Of a DNA stretch of 64,000 bases, positions 8,277 to 16,372 are shown piece by piece (the first letter of the stretch is position 1; each line of letters begins with the position of its first letter). The DNA is taken from positions 4,265 to 68,264 of the forward strand of contig JANOWJ010000120.1 in NCBI GenBank assembly GCA_031417835.1, written 5' to 3'. Source of the DNA: JADJLQ01 sp031417835 (GTDB lineage Bacteria > Bacteroidota > Bacteroidia > Chitinophagales > Saprospiraceae). The position numbers and the translations under genes are program-made. The notes under the pieces were generated by a model. The model made no database searches. It was not told the DNA's origin and saw nothing but the letters and a program-made list of their open reading frames with translations.

Positions 8277-9641
8277 ATGTGGTATTGTGTGTTCCTGCTC
8301 AGTTCATTTTTTTCAACATCAGAGACTATGTACCAAGTAGCCGTGGCACCTGTAAACTATGATACCATATATGCACCGGACATAGCTTCAGTCAAATGCC
8401 ACATCAGAGGACTACCCCTCAGTATGCCGGTCATACAACTCACAAGCACCTCAGCTCTAGACATTTATTTTGATGATCTCCTGGCTTCAGATCATCGCTA
8501 TCGATATGAAATAGTGCACGTAGATCGCACATGGCACCGAGATGATCTGGCAGAAATGGAATATCTCGAAGGGTTCAATCGATCCGAAATTCGCAACCGA
8601 ACCTACTCTACCAATCGTAATGTAGATTATACTCACTATAGGTTTACAATCCCTAATAATGACATCAAACTGACTAAATCGGGCAATTATCTATTGCATG
8701 TGTACGAAGAAGTCAAAAGGGGCGAACGAACGTACATCTTCACCCGCAGGATATTGGTATCAGATCCCAAAGTATTGATCAGTCACATGGTCAGTAGGGC
8801 CAATGGGTCTGACCACTATCGCACCCATCAGGAAGTGGATTTTGAGATCAATACCAAAGGGACCACGATCTACAATGCAAATCAAGAGATCAGGGCCAGT
8901 GTCATGCAAAATGGCAATTGGTCAACGCTGATCTCTGACATTAAACACAACAGAGAAAAACCGGATATGTTGGTGTATGACTTCACCGACAAAGTTTCTT
9001 TTGCTGCTGGCAAACAGTTTCGGTATTTTGATATCCGCTCGGTAGATATGCGCCTAAGATCGGTCAAAAAAATCACCGAAAATACAGATGAGACGATCAT
9101 CACCCTGGAAAACGACAAGACAAGGATTCAGTCTAACTATATGAGTTATGTAGACATCAATGGCAGTTATGTCATTGACAATTTTCGTATAGCAGGCTTT
9201 AATATCGTCGGAAACCGGAAACTCGAAGACTCGGTCAGATTGATCTATTCCCAACAACTATTGGCAGTGGACAATGCCAGCTCGCGAAGCAATGCTAACA
9301 ATTCATCGGAATATGTTTGGGTTGATTTTACGTTGCTCCATGATGAAATGCCGGGCCTGCAGGTATATGTTGTAGGCCAGATGACCGACTGGCAATGTAA
9401 GAATCATTTTATGATGAAATATGACCCTATCACAAAAGCATATCTGGGATCTGCGTTGCTCAAACAAGGCTTTTACAATTATCAGTATGCCGTCAAAGAC
9501 ATTAAAAGTAGTGAAGTCACTACTTCAATCTTGGAAGGAGATTGGAGTGAAACAGAAAATGAATATCAGATTCTAGTGTATTACAGACCGTTTGGAGCGA
9601 GGTATGATCAATTGATAGGTTTTCAGACGGCACGGTTTTAG
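8277..9641 (+). CDS. Type IX secretion system plug protein (DUF5103 family)
   Basis: The T9SS plug family closes the periplasmic face of the SprA translocon when no substrate is passing. The 454-residue product starts with a short hydrophobic leader (MWYCVFLLSSFFSTSETMYQ). The body shows the family features LDIYFDDLLASDHRYRYEIVH, EYLEGFNRSEIRNRTYSTNRN and RYFDIRSVDMR, then a C-terminal domain with AVKDIKSSEVTTSILEGDW. An earlier in-frame start at 8208 would add 23 non-leader-like residues, so 8277 is preferred. Its presence beside T9SS cargo genes fits a functional T9SS in this organism. Confidence 0.85.
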   Translation: MWYCVFLLSSFFSTSETMYQVAVAPVNYDTIYAPDIASVKCHIRGLPLSMPVIQLTSTSALDIYFDDLLASDHRYRYEIVHVDRTWHRDDLAEMEYLEGFNRSEIRNRTYSTNRNVDYTHYRFTIPNNDIKLTKSGNYLLHVYEEVKRGERTYIFTRRILVSDPKVLISHMVSRANGSDHYRTHQEVDFEINTKGTTIYNANQEIRASVMQNGNWSTLISDIKHNREKPDMLVYDFTDKVSFAAGKQFRYFDIRSVDMRLRSVKKITENTDETIITLENDKTRIQSNYMSYVDINGSYVIDNFRIAGFNIVGNRKLEDSVRLIYSQQLLAVDNASSRSNANNSSEYVWVDFTLLHDEMPGLQVYVVGQMTDWQCKNHFMMKYDPITKAYLGSALLKQGFYNYQYAVKDIKSSEVTTSILEGDWSETENEYQILVYYRPFGARYDQLIGFQTARF

Positions 9642-9692
9642 GGGGTACCTTTGTATGCAATATGTAAAAGTCCTTAGCTTATGATAAAGTCG

Positions 9693-9853
9693 GACTCCTC
9701 TGGAGTCCTTGGGCCCTTCACTTTACCTTATAATATAATCAGACTCCGCTGGAGTCACACTATCAAAGTCAACCTGCAATATGAGTTTGACCACAGCGTG
9801 GTCAGAATTTATTATAAAGTAGTACAAACTTTATAAATGACTCCAGAGGAGTC
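9693..9853. repeat. REP hairpins left of the Y1 transposase
   Basis: Four 15-bp perfect hairpins, each with 6-bp arms and a 3-nt loop: GACTCCTCTGGAGTC (9693-9707), GACTCCGCTGGAGTC (9742-9756), GACCACAGCGTGGTC (9789-9803) and GACTCCAGAGGAGTC (9839-9853). The third keeps perfect pairing although two arm positions differ, a compensatory change. Two more units lie right of the transposase. These are REP-type elements probably mobilised by the adjacent enzyme. Confidence 0.85.
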
Positions 9854-9858
9854 AGACT

Positions 9859-10344
9859 TTATTGCCCCTCCTCTTCCAAACCCTCCCAGAAATCAAACAA
9901 ATATTCATCTTTAAAATCAATTTCGTAATCCTTGAGCATTTGAAGATACTCTTCCTTAAACTTAATTTTTTTTGAATGATGGGATTCTTGATTTAAGATA
10001 TATTTTATGATTGGATCCTTATCCCTATAACCTTCAGAAAACAATCCGTAACCCTTCTGCCATTCAAATTTAAAAGGGCAGAAGTTGTGATCCTTAATAA
10101 ATTGGTTGGACGATTTTTTTATTTCTCGCACTAAGTCTTCAATCAATTCTTTGCCTTTATAATCAAAGAAAATGTGCACATGGTCAGTATATCCACCGAC
10201 GATGTATGCGTAATTGCCTCTGGCGTTTATGGCTTCAAAAAGATAGCCAAATAGTTTACCTCGCCAGTCACTATGCAGTAATGCTTGCCTATATTTTACC
10301 GCAAAAACGAGATGCAAGTAAACTTTTTTATACGTATTGGCCAT
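9859..10344 (-). CDS. REP-associated tyrosine (Y1) transposase, IS200/IS605-like
   Basis: A 161-residue single-domain transposase of the HUH/Y1 superfamily. N-terminal YLHLVFAVKYR is the first strand region. GGYTDHVHIFFDYKG near residue 50 carries the His-x-His metal site. The helix at IKKSSNQFIKDHN leads to FKFEWQKGYGLFSEGYRD, and the candidate catalytic Tyr lies in this distal region. The length matches TnpA_REP (RAYT) proteins. These process single-stranded REP hairpins. No TnpB or IS ends are seen; instead six GACTCC-type hairpins surround the gene. That favours a domesticated RAYT over an active insertion sequence. Confidence 0.88.
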   Translation of the reverse strand: MANTYKKVYLHLVFAVKYRQALLHSDWRGKLFGYLFEAINARGNYAYIVGGYTDHVHIFFDYKGKELIEDLVREIKKSSNQFIKDHNFCPFKFEWQKGYGLFSEGYRDKDPIIKYILNQESHHSKKIKFKEEYLQMLKDYEIDFKDEYLFDFWEGLEEEGQ

Positions 10345-10460
10345 TTATTAGATATTTAAAGGCGCCTAAATTAAGACAACCTGGAAACAAAACTCGCAAC
10401 TAAATGACTCCAAAGGCTTGATTTATACTGCGTTCCGTCTTAGCTCCCCTCTGAAAGTCC

Positions 10461-10523
10461 GACTCCTTCGGAGTCGCGAACTACCTTCTCCACATTATAA
10501 TATAGTTGGACTCCTCTGGAGTC
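10461..10523. repeat. REP hairpins right of the Y1 transposase
   Basis: Two perfect 15-bp hairpins, GACTCCTTCGGAGTC (10461-10475) and GACTCCTCTGGAGTC (10509-10523), of the same family as those at 9693-9853. A half unit GACTCCAAAGG sits at 10406. The TTATAATATA context before the last unit also precedes the unit at 9742, so the repeated element extends beyond the hairpin. Confidence 0.85.
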
Positions 10524-10606
10524 ACGATGAGCTCGTTGCCAAAGCAATTTGGGTTTGATCATGATCAGACTTTAGCCTCATATTTCGCGATCCCCGCGGC
10601 TTTGAT

Positions 10607-10614
10607 TATCTTTG
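10607..10614 (+). promoter_or_regulatory. -7 box (TATCTTTG) of the Thx gene
   Basis: A perfect TAnnTTTG box ending 29 nt before the ATG at 10644. It gives a short leader of roughly 25 nt. Confidence 0.6.
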
Positions 10615-10643
10615 CGCTATAATTTTATCAACAACTAACAATT

Positions 10644-10838
10644 ATGGGAAGAGGTGACAAAAGAACCAGAAAAGGCAAAATTACGATTGGCTCATATGGC
10701 AAAAGCCGACCACGTAAGGTTGCCGTATCCGCTGTAGCAGCTGTCAAGGCGGCACCGGTGGCGAAAGCTGTAAGTGCAGTATCTAAGACTGCTCCTAAGG
10801 CTACTGGCGCAAAAACTGACAAAAAGAAAAAAGCTTAA
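10644..10838 (+). CDS. 30S ribosomal protein Thx
   Basis: A 64-residue, very basic protein starting MGRGDKRTRKGKI and continuing GSYGKSRPRK, which is the Thx signature of Bacteroidota and Thermus; Thx stabilises the head of the small ribosomal subunit. The C-terminal half is an Ala/Lys/Val-rich tail (PAKAV-like repeats ending KKKKA), longer than the minimal Thx of about 27 residues and probably disordered. It has its own promoter and a strong terminator, so it is a monocistronic unit. Confidence 0.92.
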   Translation: MGRGDKRTRKGKITIGSYGKSRPRKVAVSAVAAVKAAPVAKAVSAVSKTAPKATGAKTDKKKKA

Positions 10839-10867
10839 TATCATATTTTAGCTTTTCATGGTTATGA

Positions 10868-10893
10868 GGCCATTCTGCAAAGAATGGCCTTTT
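10868..10893 (+). terminator. Rho-independent terminator of the Thx gene
   Basis: Perfect 9-bp stem GGCCATTCT / AGAATGGCC with loop GCAA, followed by TTTT. Confidence 0.9.
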
Positions 10894-10947
10894 ATGAAGC
10901 AGGTCGAAGTCGGCATATCATAGAGTCGTGACCTACCGCGTTTATGT

Positions 10948-11141
10948 TTAAAGCATTAGCTTGACAAGGTTAGCCCATTCTTCGTCTAACGACTCAGCGG
11001 GGATTGTAACTCCTGCTTTTCGATACCAATAGCCTGCATTCCAATCATCGCCATCCACGCGATGAAGATACGAGTGGACATGCGCTGCTTTCTGATCTTT
11101 TAATTCCTCCACAATTCCATGCGCCTGGTGCCATTCACCCG
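10948..11141 (-). pseudogene. 5'-truncated copy of the 95-aa protein at 11985-12275
   Basis: The minus-strand translation reads WHQAHGIVEELKDQKAAHVH and then LHRVDGDDWNAGYWYRKAG to a stop at 10948. It closely matches the last two thirds of the protein at 11985-12275. About 32 N-terminal residues are missing and homology stops abruptly near 11141. A toxin-antitoxin operon starts directly beyond this breakpoint, which points to insertion or replacement at this spot. The remaining gene-free sequence up to 11184 shows nothing else. Confidence 0.75.
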
Positions 11142-11184
11142 GAGAAGGTCCTTATTTCGAGCGCACCGTCCGACTGTTACACCT

Positions 11185-11220
11185 AAAAGTTTCATTTAAA
11201 CGAAACTTTTATTATCTTTG
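11185..11220 (+). promoter_or_regulatory. Promoter and palindromic operator of the toxin-antitoxin operon
   Basis: A 26-bp near-perfect palindrome spans 11185-11210 (half sites AAAAGTTTCATTT and AAACGAAACTTTT, one mismatch). Two bases later the -7 box TATCTTTG follows (11213-11220), 21 nt before the toxin ATG. This is the expected arrangement for autorepression by the downstream HTH antitoxin. Confidence 0.75.
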
Positions 11221-11241
11221 CCTTATTGAATAATTTAATGA

Positions 11242-11604
11242 ATGGTCAAACATTTTGAAATTATATTTTTAGACGAAGCATTTGAATTTTTAAGTGGTTT
11301 GGACCGAAAACATTACGAAAAGATACTTTACAACATTCGTAAATCTCAAGTTGACCATGACCCCGAACTTTTTAAAAAACTCACAGATGACATTTGGGAA
11401 TTTAGAACACTATATCAAGGACTGCAATATCGACTGCTTGCCTTTTGGGACAAGACTTCGATAGCAGATACTTTGGTTGTTTCGACACACGGGTTTATTA
11501 AAAAAAGAAGTAAAGTTCCAGACAATGAACTTCAAAAAGCGGTTAACCTTAGAGTAAAATATTACCGGCGGACAGGTTTAGGAGATAAAAAAATTACAAA
11601 CTAG
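11242..11604 (+). CDS. RelE/HigB-type toxin (Gp49-like family)
   Basis: A 120-residue toxin of the phage-derived Gp49/HigB branch of the RelE superfamily, which cleaves mRNA on ribosomes. Signatures are the N-terminal strand FEIIFLDEAFEFL, the helix DRKHYEKILYNIRK, the core IWEFRTLYQGLQYRLLAFWD, and the C-terminal THGFIKKRSKVPDNELQKA. The HTH antitoxin starts 5 nt after the stop, giving the toxin-first order of higBA. The palindromic promoter directly upstream supports autoregulation. The pair lies between a truncated and an intact copy of another gene, suggesting it arrived by insertion. Confidence 0.88.
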   Translation: MVKHFEIIFLDEAFEFLSGLDRKHYEKILYNIRKSQVDHDPELFKKLTDDIWEFRTLYQGLQYRLLAFWDKTSIADTLVVSTHGFIKKRSKVPDNELQKAVNLRVKYYRRTGLGDKKITN

Positions 11605-11609
11605 AAAAA

Positions 11610-11924
11610 ATGAAAACATATACTTTAGACCAAGTCCAAGACAAACTAATTGGTAAAATTGGGACACCTGAACGAAACATATTTGAATATGAACTTCAAA
11701 TGGACTTAATTGGTAAAGCCATTAAACAAACACGACAAGAAAGGCACTTGACACAGCAAGAACTTGGGAAACTAATAGGTGTTCAAAAGGCTCAAATTTC
11801 ACGACTTGAAAACAATGCAAGTAATGTAACAATGGACACGTTGATAAAGGTTTTTTCTGCATTGAAAGCAAAAATCAAACTCCAAGTAGAACTACCAAAC
11901 CAAAACATTAGCATTGGACAATAA
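11610..11924 (+). CDS. HigA-like XRE-family antitoxin
   Basis: A 104-residue protein with a helix-turn-helix at about residues 35-90: IKQTRQERHLTQQELGKLIG, then VQKAQISRLENNASNVTM, then LIKVFSALKAKIKLQVEL. The N-terminal 30 residues likely contact the toxin. XRE antitoxins bind both the toxin and an operator palindrome; a matching 26-bp palindrome is present at 11185-11210. It is translationally linked to the toxin gene (5-nt gap). Confidence 0.9.
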   Translation: MKTYTLDQVQDKLIGKIGTPERNIFEYELQMDLIGKAIKQTRQERHLTQQELGKLIGVQKAQISRLENNASNVTMDTLIKVFSALKAKIKLQVELPNQNISIGQ

Positions 11925-11984
11925 TCCGACGCTTATTGTATGCCTGAAAAGGTTTAATGCTTATGTGAACTGCCATGTTTACTC

Positions 11985-12275
11985 CTAAATCATTTGTTTG
12001 ACGAGTATAGTCCATTCTTCGTCTAAGGACACTACAGGAATTGGCACTCCTGCTTTGCGATACCAATAGCCTGCATTCCAATCATCACCCTCCACACGAT
12101 GAAGATACGCGTGGACATGCGCTGCTTTCTGATCTTTTAATTCCTCCACAAGTCCATGCGCCTGGTGCCAATCACCCCGATATGCATACCAGAGAGCAAG
12201 CAGATAAGGCCGGACTTGATTGGTCGGTGGAGTTTCAGATTTAAGGCTATTGATAAATTCTAGATGGGTAATCAT
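11985..12275 (-). CDS. Small conserved protein of unknown function
   Basis: A 96-residue helical protein with many Trp/Tyr/His residues: LLALWYAYRGDWHQAHGLVE, AHVHAYLHRVEGDDWNAGYW and YRKAGVPIP, ending LDEEWTILVKQM. The spacing resembles a pair of TPR/SEL1-like helical hairpins and a family of short Bacteroidota proteins without known role. Its start overlaps the end of the cyclase gene by 4 nt (12272-12275), so the two are probably co-translated. A truncated paralogue lies at 10948-11141. Confidence 0.7.
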   Translation of the reverse strand: MITHLEFINSLKSETPPTNQVRPYLLALWYAYRGDWHQAHGLVEELKDQKAAHVHAYLHRVEGDDWNAGYWYRKAGVPIPVVSLDEEWTILVKQMI

Positions 12276-13249
12276 TGGGTTGGCTCCAATTTGAGTTTAT
12301 CCAATACATCTGCATGGAGTCTGATCTGTCGGCTGGTATTTAGTTTACCCAAGTAATGCAGCATTAAATCTATTTTTTGGTTTTCCAGGGATTTAGGGAG
12401 TTGTACTTTGAAGTGACCAGATGCGTCGGAAGTATCTTTAGCCATCCCATTATTGATATCAATGATCACTCCAGATGCAGGCCTTTCATCATCATAATGC
12501 ACGATTTGACCCATCCAAATACTGGTAGAATCTATGTAGGTTGAAGCTGTATTTTGAATAGTATCCTCGGCTGGACTTTTGCTGAAGATCAAGTAACTGA
12601 CTATCAGCCCTATAGGGATTAATAAAGCATAGACCCAACCGTATCTTTTCGATTTAACAGGTGGCTGCAAAGGTACAGATCCTGGCTTTTTTAGCTTTCC
12701 ATTAGCCAAAGCATCCGCCTCGGTGGGTACGGCATAACCTTCATTGGCGATGGCGTAGATCTCCATTGGTTCCTCTACATTTTTAAATGGAAAGGATCCC
12801 ACCAAAGCAATTTTAAACTCAGGATGATTCTTAATCTTGTTATAAATTTCTTTGGAAAACAAAATAGCTCCTGCTACGCCAAGGGTCTCGATTCGAGAAG
12901 CAATGTTGATCCCATCCCCATGGACTTTACCGCTTTCTTCGACCAGAATATCCGCAATATGAATTCCTACCCGGATATTTACTTTGTTGGGCTCTTGTTG
13001 CAGCTCTTTTTGGATGGCCATGGCACATTTGATAACTTCATATGCACTGGGCAATACGCTCATACTGCCATCTCCCATATCATTTTTTACTTCGCCGCCA
13101 AATCGTTTTACACAAGTATCCACCGTATACTGGTGCTTTTTTTGCATCAGAATGGCCTTGAGTTCATCCTTCTGCATGACCGCCGTATATCCTACCATAT
13201 CGGTGAATAGTATAGCTGCCAGCTTCCGGGTATATTGATCAAGTTCCAT
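12272..13249 (-). CDS. Membrane class III nucleotide cyclase with CarboxypepD_reg-like tail
   Basis: Residues about 8-170 form an adenylate/guanylate cyclase catalytic domain. LAAILFTDMVGYT holds the first metal Asp, NDMGDGSMSVLPS the second, and HGDGINIASRIETL the Asn and Arg of the transition-state pair. A Lys/Pro linker leads to a single membrane helix (WVYALLIPIGLIVSYLIF, near 205-225). The C-terminal 90 residues after it look like a carboxypeptidase-regulatory-like beta domain (SGVIIDINNGMAKDTSDASG, then HFKVQLP). With one helix, this tail should be periplasmic while the cyclase is cytoplasmic. It is divergent from an operon whose first protein carries a similar domain. Confidence 0.85.
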   Translation of the reverse strand: MELDQYTRKLAAILFTDMVGYTAVMQKDELKAILMQKKHQYTVDTCVKRFGGEVKNDMGDGSMSVLPSAYEVIKCAMAIQKELQQEPNKVNIRVGIHIADILVEESGKVHGDGINIASRIETLGVAGAILFSKEIYNKIKNHPEFKIALVGSFPFKNVEEPMEIYAIANEGYAVPTEADALANGKLKKPGSVPLQPPVKSKRYGWVYALLIPIGLIVSYLIFSKSPAEDTIQNTASTYIDSTSIWMGQIVHYDDERPASGVIIDINNGMAKDTSDASGHFKVQLPKSLENQKIDLMLHYLGKLNTSRQIRLHADVLDKLKLEPTQ

Positions 13250-13423
13250 AGTTTACGAACTGTATATCGGTCAATAAAATTACAGTATTGACCTCAATAT
13301 AGATAATCAAGCGCTGTCATGCCGACGAGTGAATCCAAAATATGTTAAAAAAGTAGATTTTCAAACAATTTTGGAACGTTCAGTACCACTTTTTGGCTTT
13401 AATTTACACATTCAAATACTCTA

Positions 13424-14515
13424 ATGAAAATCAAGTACTTTTTTTTATTCTGCCTATTCATATGCATTGGTATACAATCTACAGCGCAGGCTCCAGTGAC
13501 TCTCAAAGGTAAAGTCGTAGAGTTATTGACGGATAAAACTAAACCCGTACCTGGTGTAGTCGTCAGTGTAAGCGGCGAAAGTTATGATGTCACCGGTCCG
13601 GATGGCAGTTTTAAATTATTTGCTCCGGAAGGTCTGGATTTCGTGACGATCACCGTGAAAGGATCGCAAAGCAACATGCTCGCCCCATTTGAAGGTAAGG
13701 TAAATCTGCCTCCGATGTACCAGCCCATCGAGATCAGACTGTGCAATGAAAACAATAAAAAGCTGATCTCTAAAGTCAATGAGCTCAATACCCGCATCAA
13801 GACCCTGCAAAAAAACAATAAGCTAAGCGCCCGTCAAGTCGAGCTTTTGCATAAGACGATGGTCGATACTATAGAACACTATCAAATCATGGTGGATAAC
13901 CTGGCCACTAAACTTGGCTCTGCAGAGAAAGAAAATAACGTGCTACAGGCTCGTATCATTGAACTTGAAAAAAAGAATGCTGCGTTGGAAGAAAAACTTT
14001 TTTTGGTATTAGGCGAAAAGTATACTGAACAACAAAAACAGTATAGCTCCATTACTGCACTGCTCAATGTCTATATCTCCAGAATTAAAGATCTGCATCG
14101 CGCTATCCCTGGAGATGCCATGGCCTGTGTAGAAGCTGCCCCTCAAGCTTGTAGTAGATTTTACAATACTGTGGAGCAATACAATAAGGCTAGAAATGTC
14201 ATCAATGAAAACAAGGATTTGCATGTAAAAGCCGTAGAACATTATTGGACCAATCCGGAAGTAGCCTTAGCATTAGATCAAACATATACTTACATATTAA
14301 AATCCATCCACGAACCGTTACTCTTTGAGAAAATGAATAATGTAATCATTGATCCTATAAAATCAAATGCACTAAATAAATCTAAGAAAAAACCTACATT
14401 GGAAAAGATCTCAGTCGAAGGGACAGCTCTCGCAGAGGAATTGAAACCTATGATCGAACAATTGGACACTTTAAAATCAAAACTATATCATCTACTCTCA
14501 AACTCAATACAGTAA
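13424..14515 (+). CDS. Secreted CarboxypepD_reg-like and coiled-coil protein
   Basis: 363 residues. A signal peptide at 1-22 ends IGIQSTAQA. Residues about 25-105 form a carboxypeptidase-regulatory-like beta domain (VTLKGKVVELL, VPGVVVSVSGESYDVTGPDG, SFKLFAPEG). Residues about 110-200 are a strong coiled coil (KVNELNTRIKTLQKNNK, ENNVLQARIIELEKKNAALE). The C-terminal 150 residues are helical. It is the first gene of a three-gene operon; its TAATGA stop/start overlaps the next gene by one base. Envelope location is clear. A structural or signalling role together with the divergent cyclase is only inferred. Confidence 0.7.
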   Translation: MKIKYFFLFCLFICIGIQSTAQAPVTLKGKVVELLTDKTKPVPGVVVSVSGESYDVTGPDGSFKLFAPEGLDFVTITVKGSQSNMLAPFEGKVNLPPMYQPIEIRLCNENNKKLISKVNELNTRIKTLQKNNKLSARQVELLHKTMVDTIEHYQIMVDNLATKLGSAEKENNVLQARIIELEKKNAALEEKLFLVLGEKYTEQQKQYSSITALLNVYISRIKDLHRAIPGDAMACVEAAPQACSRFYNTVEQYNKARNVINENKDLHVKAVEHYWTNPEVALALDQTYTYILKSIHEPLLFEKMNNVIIDPIKSNALNKSKKKPTLEKISVEGTALAEELKPMIEQLDTLKSKLYHLLSNSIQ

Positions 14516-15396
14516 TGAAAAAAATAATTTTATACACCCTATGGTTTGTTTCGATAGCTGCTTTGTTTACGCTGTTTCAGCGGTGTAATCCGGCATGTGA
14601 GCCTTTATTAGGCTTAGAGGTGTTTCCAGCTGTAGGCGCCAGTGGCACTGAAGTCCTTATTCGAGCGAGCCCTATAGAATCGCTGATCGATCAGGAGCTT
14701 GACATCTCATTTAACGGCAAACCGGTAGTCGCCAGAAAATTTCATCCAAATTTGGGGCTAGTAGTCACTATTCCTGAAGGAGTCGAAGGCCAGACCGATC
14801 TATTGATAGCCAATCCGGATTGCGAAGAGCGATTAGACTTTAATGTGGTGTCGGAATCTTTTTTTGAAAAAAACAAAGGGTTTATTCCCCCCAGTGTGCC
14901 TCAACTATTTATACCCATCAATCCTCTTCCGCCATTCCCGCCTTCCCTCGAAAATGCCTGGTTGCATCCGATCAAAACGGATTACTGCATCTGGTTTAAA
15001 TTTTTAAAAGATCCAAAAGGGAAATGTACTACCTCACTAGATCCCACCCAAAGTTTTGAGCAATCGACCTGTAATGGTGCTAATACGACATTGTTGTATA
15101 ATAAAAATCCTATTTTCGGAGTGTTGGATAAAGATAAGAACCTCGTGCATTTCTGGATAGATAGAACCAAATCTGTAGGTGGCAATCTCGGCACTGAAGA
15201 ATTTATAGGTACATTCCTCAATCCAAATGATACGCCCTATAAATCTTGGGTACAATTGGAGTGTACCCCATCCGGACCAGGATGGAAAAAAGAACGCAAC
15301 AATATGATCCTCGCGACCTCTCAGACTACCCATAGACAATTGGTCATCTACCAACAAGCCTTCAATGATCCAAATTTTGCAGTGGATTGTAAATAA
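14515..15396 (+). CDS. Exported IPT/TIG-like domain protein
   Basis: 293 residues. An N-terminal hydrophobic segment (MKKIILYTLWFVSIAALFTLF) precedes RCNPAC, so it is either a lipoprotein or membrane-anchored. Residues about 35-110 resemble an IPT/TIG immunoglobulin-like fold (LEVFPAVGASGTEVLIRA, LDISFNGKPVVARKF, LVVTIPEGVEGQTDLLIANP). A Pro-rich linker (IPINPLPPFPPS) leads to a C-terminal domain that I do not recognise. It contains four Cys residues that could form disulfides. It is translationally coupled to the preceding coiled-coil protein and followed by a predicted barrel 6 nt later. Confidence 0.65.
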   Translation: MKKIILYTLWFVSIAALFTLFQRCNPACEPLLGLEVFPAVGASGTEVLIRASPIESLIDQELDISFNGKPVVARKFHPNLGLVVTIPEGVEGQTDLLIANPDCEERLDFNVVSESFFEKNKGFIPPSVPQLFIPINPLPPFPPSLENAWLHPIKTDYCIWFKFLKDPKGKCTTSLDPTQSFEQSTCNGANTTLLYNKNPIFGVLDKDKNLVHFWIDRTKSVGGNLGTEEFIGTFLNPNDTPYKSWVQLECTPSGPGWKKERNNMILATSQTTHRQLVIYQQAFNDPNFAVDCK

Positions 15397-15402
15397 GATT
15401 GT

Positions 15403-16359
15403 ATGAAGAATATCAGCAGACTCCTAAATATCATAATCGTCCTTGTCATAGGCTCGACTGTATTAATCGGGCAAGAAAGCTCGGATCCTAAAAATAAAAA
15501 AGAAGATGATCCTGACATTTCATTTGGTAATGTTTCGCCGGTGATCTTATCCAGTGGTGGAATAGAAGCCAGTACGACCCACTCCTTGGCCTCCTATTGG
15601 GTCACTTCAAAATTTGGAAACCGTACGATCGATCGGTACAGGATCAGCCGATTGGAAAGCAACCTCAACATACAGTATGGGCTCAGTCAAAATAAACGGT
15701 GGGATCTGGGGGCTCAAGTAAAATATGGCCGGATCAGAATAGATGAAAATTCCAGAAGTTCTCCTTTTAAAGTGTTTTCAGGTCCAGATGCCAGTGGAAG
15801 TGCCTATCAAGGAGTCACTGCGGTAGGCCTCAGAGCTCGAGTTACCCCTTTTGCAAGTAATCAAGACTTTACTGTACAAGTGTCCGTATTTGTACCTATA
15901 GCTCCCGATGAAACCACTCGGGCTGCACTCAGTGCTGATCGGGTACAGACAGATGTCACAGGCACTTATTTTAAAGCATTAAATAATAATAATGACTTAT
16001 TTGTCTATGTCCAAGGCCGATATAATTTGCAGCTCGCCAATCAGGAAAATAAAAGAACTACTCATTTTCCAGGCGTTGGGGTGCTGTTAGTGAAAGGAGT
16101 GTTTGATCGAAAATTGTTTTTTTTCCCGGGTCTTAGTTATACAGGAGCTTATCAACAAAACTATACCGGAGGCAGACTCAGCAAACAAGCCGATTTTTTA
16201 ATGGCTTCAATAGGAGCGCAGATCCAGCCTATAGCTTTGCTCAGTATCTTTATCAATGCACAGCGACCTTTGATTTACAATTCAGGAGTGAGCATCTACT
16301 CTGATCTGGTGAAAAATAGTTATTCGGATTGGGCTTTGGGCTTGAGGGTAGTGCTATAA
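15403..16359 (+). CDS. Predicted outer-membrane beta-barrel protein
   Basis: 318 residues with a signal peptide (ending VIGSTVLIGQ). After it comes a chain of amphipathic beta strands with aromatic ends, e.g. LNIQYGLSQNKRWDLGAQVK, FTVQVSVFVPIAP, LFVYVQGRYNLQLA and FFFPGLSYTGAYQQNY, closing with a strand that ends YSDWALGLRVVL. Aromatic- and Leu-terminated last strands are usual for BAM-inserted barrels. It closes the operon with the coiled-coil and TIG-like proteins, so the three may form an envelope-spanning assembly. No specific family is recognised. Confidence 0.65.
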   Translation: MKNISRLLNIIIVLVIGSTVLIGQESSDPKNKKEDDPDISFGNVSPVILSSGGIEASTTHSLASYWVTSKFGNRTIDRYRISRLESNLNIQYGLSQNKRWDLGAQVKYGRIRIDENSRSSPFKVFSGPDASGSAYQGVTAVGLRARVTPFASNQDFTVQVSVFVPIAPDETTRAALSADRVQTDVTGTYFKALNNNNDLFVYVQGRYNLQLANQENKRTTHFPGVGVLLVKGVFDRKLFFFPGLSYTGAYQQNYTGGRLSKQADFLMASIGAQIQPIALLSIFINAQRPLIYNSGVSIYSDLVKNSYSDWALGLRVVL

Positions 16360-16372
16360 TTGGTTGGTTCGA

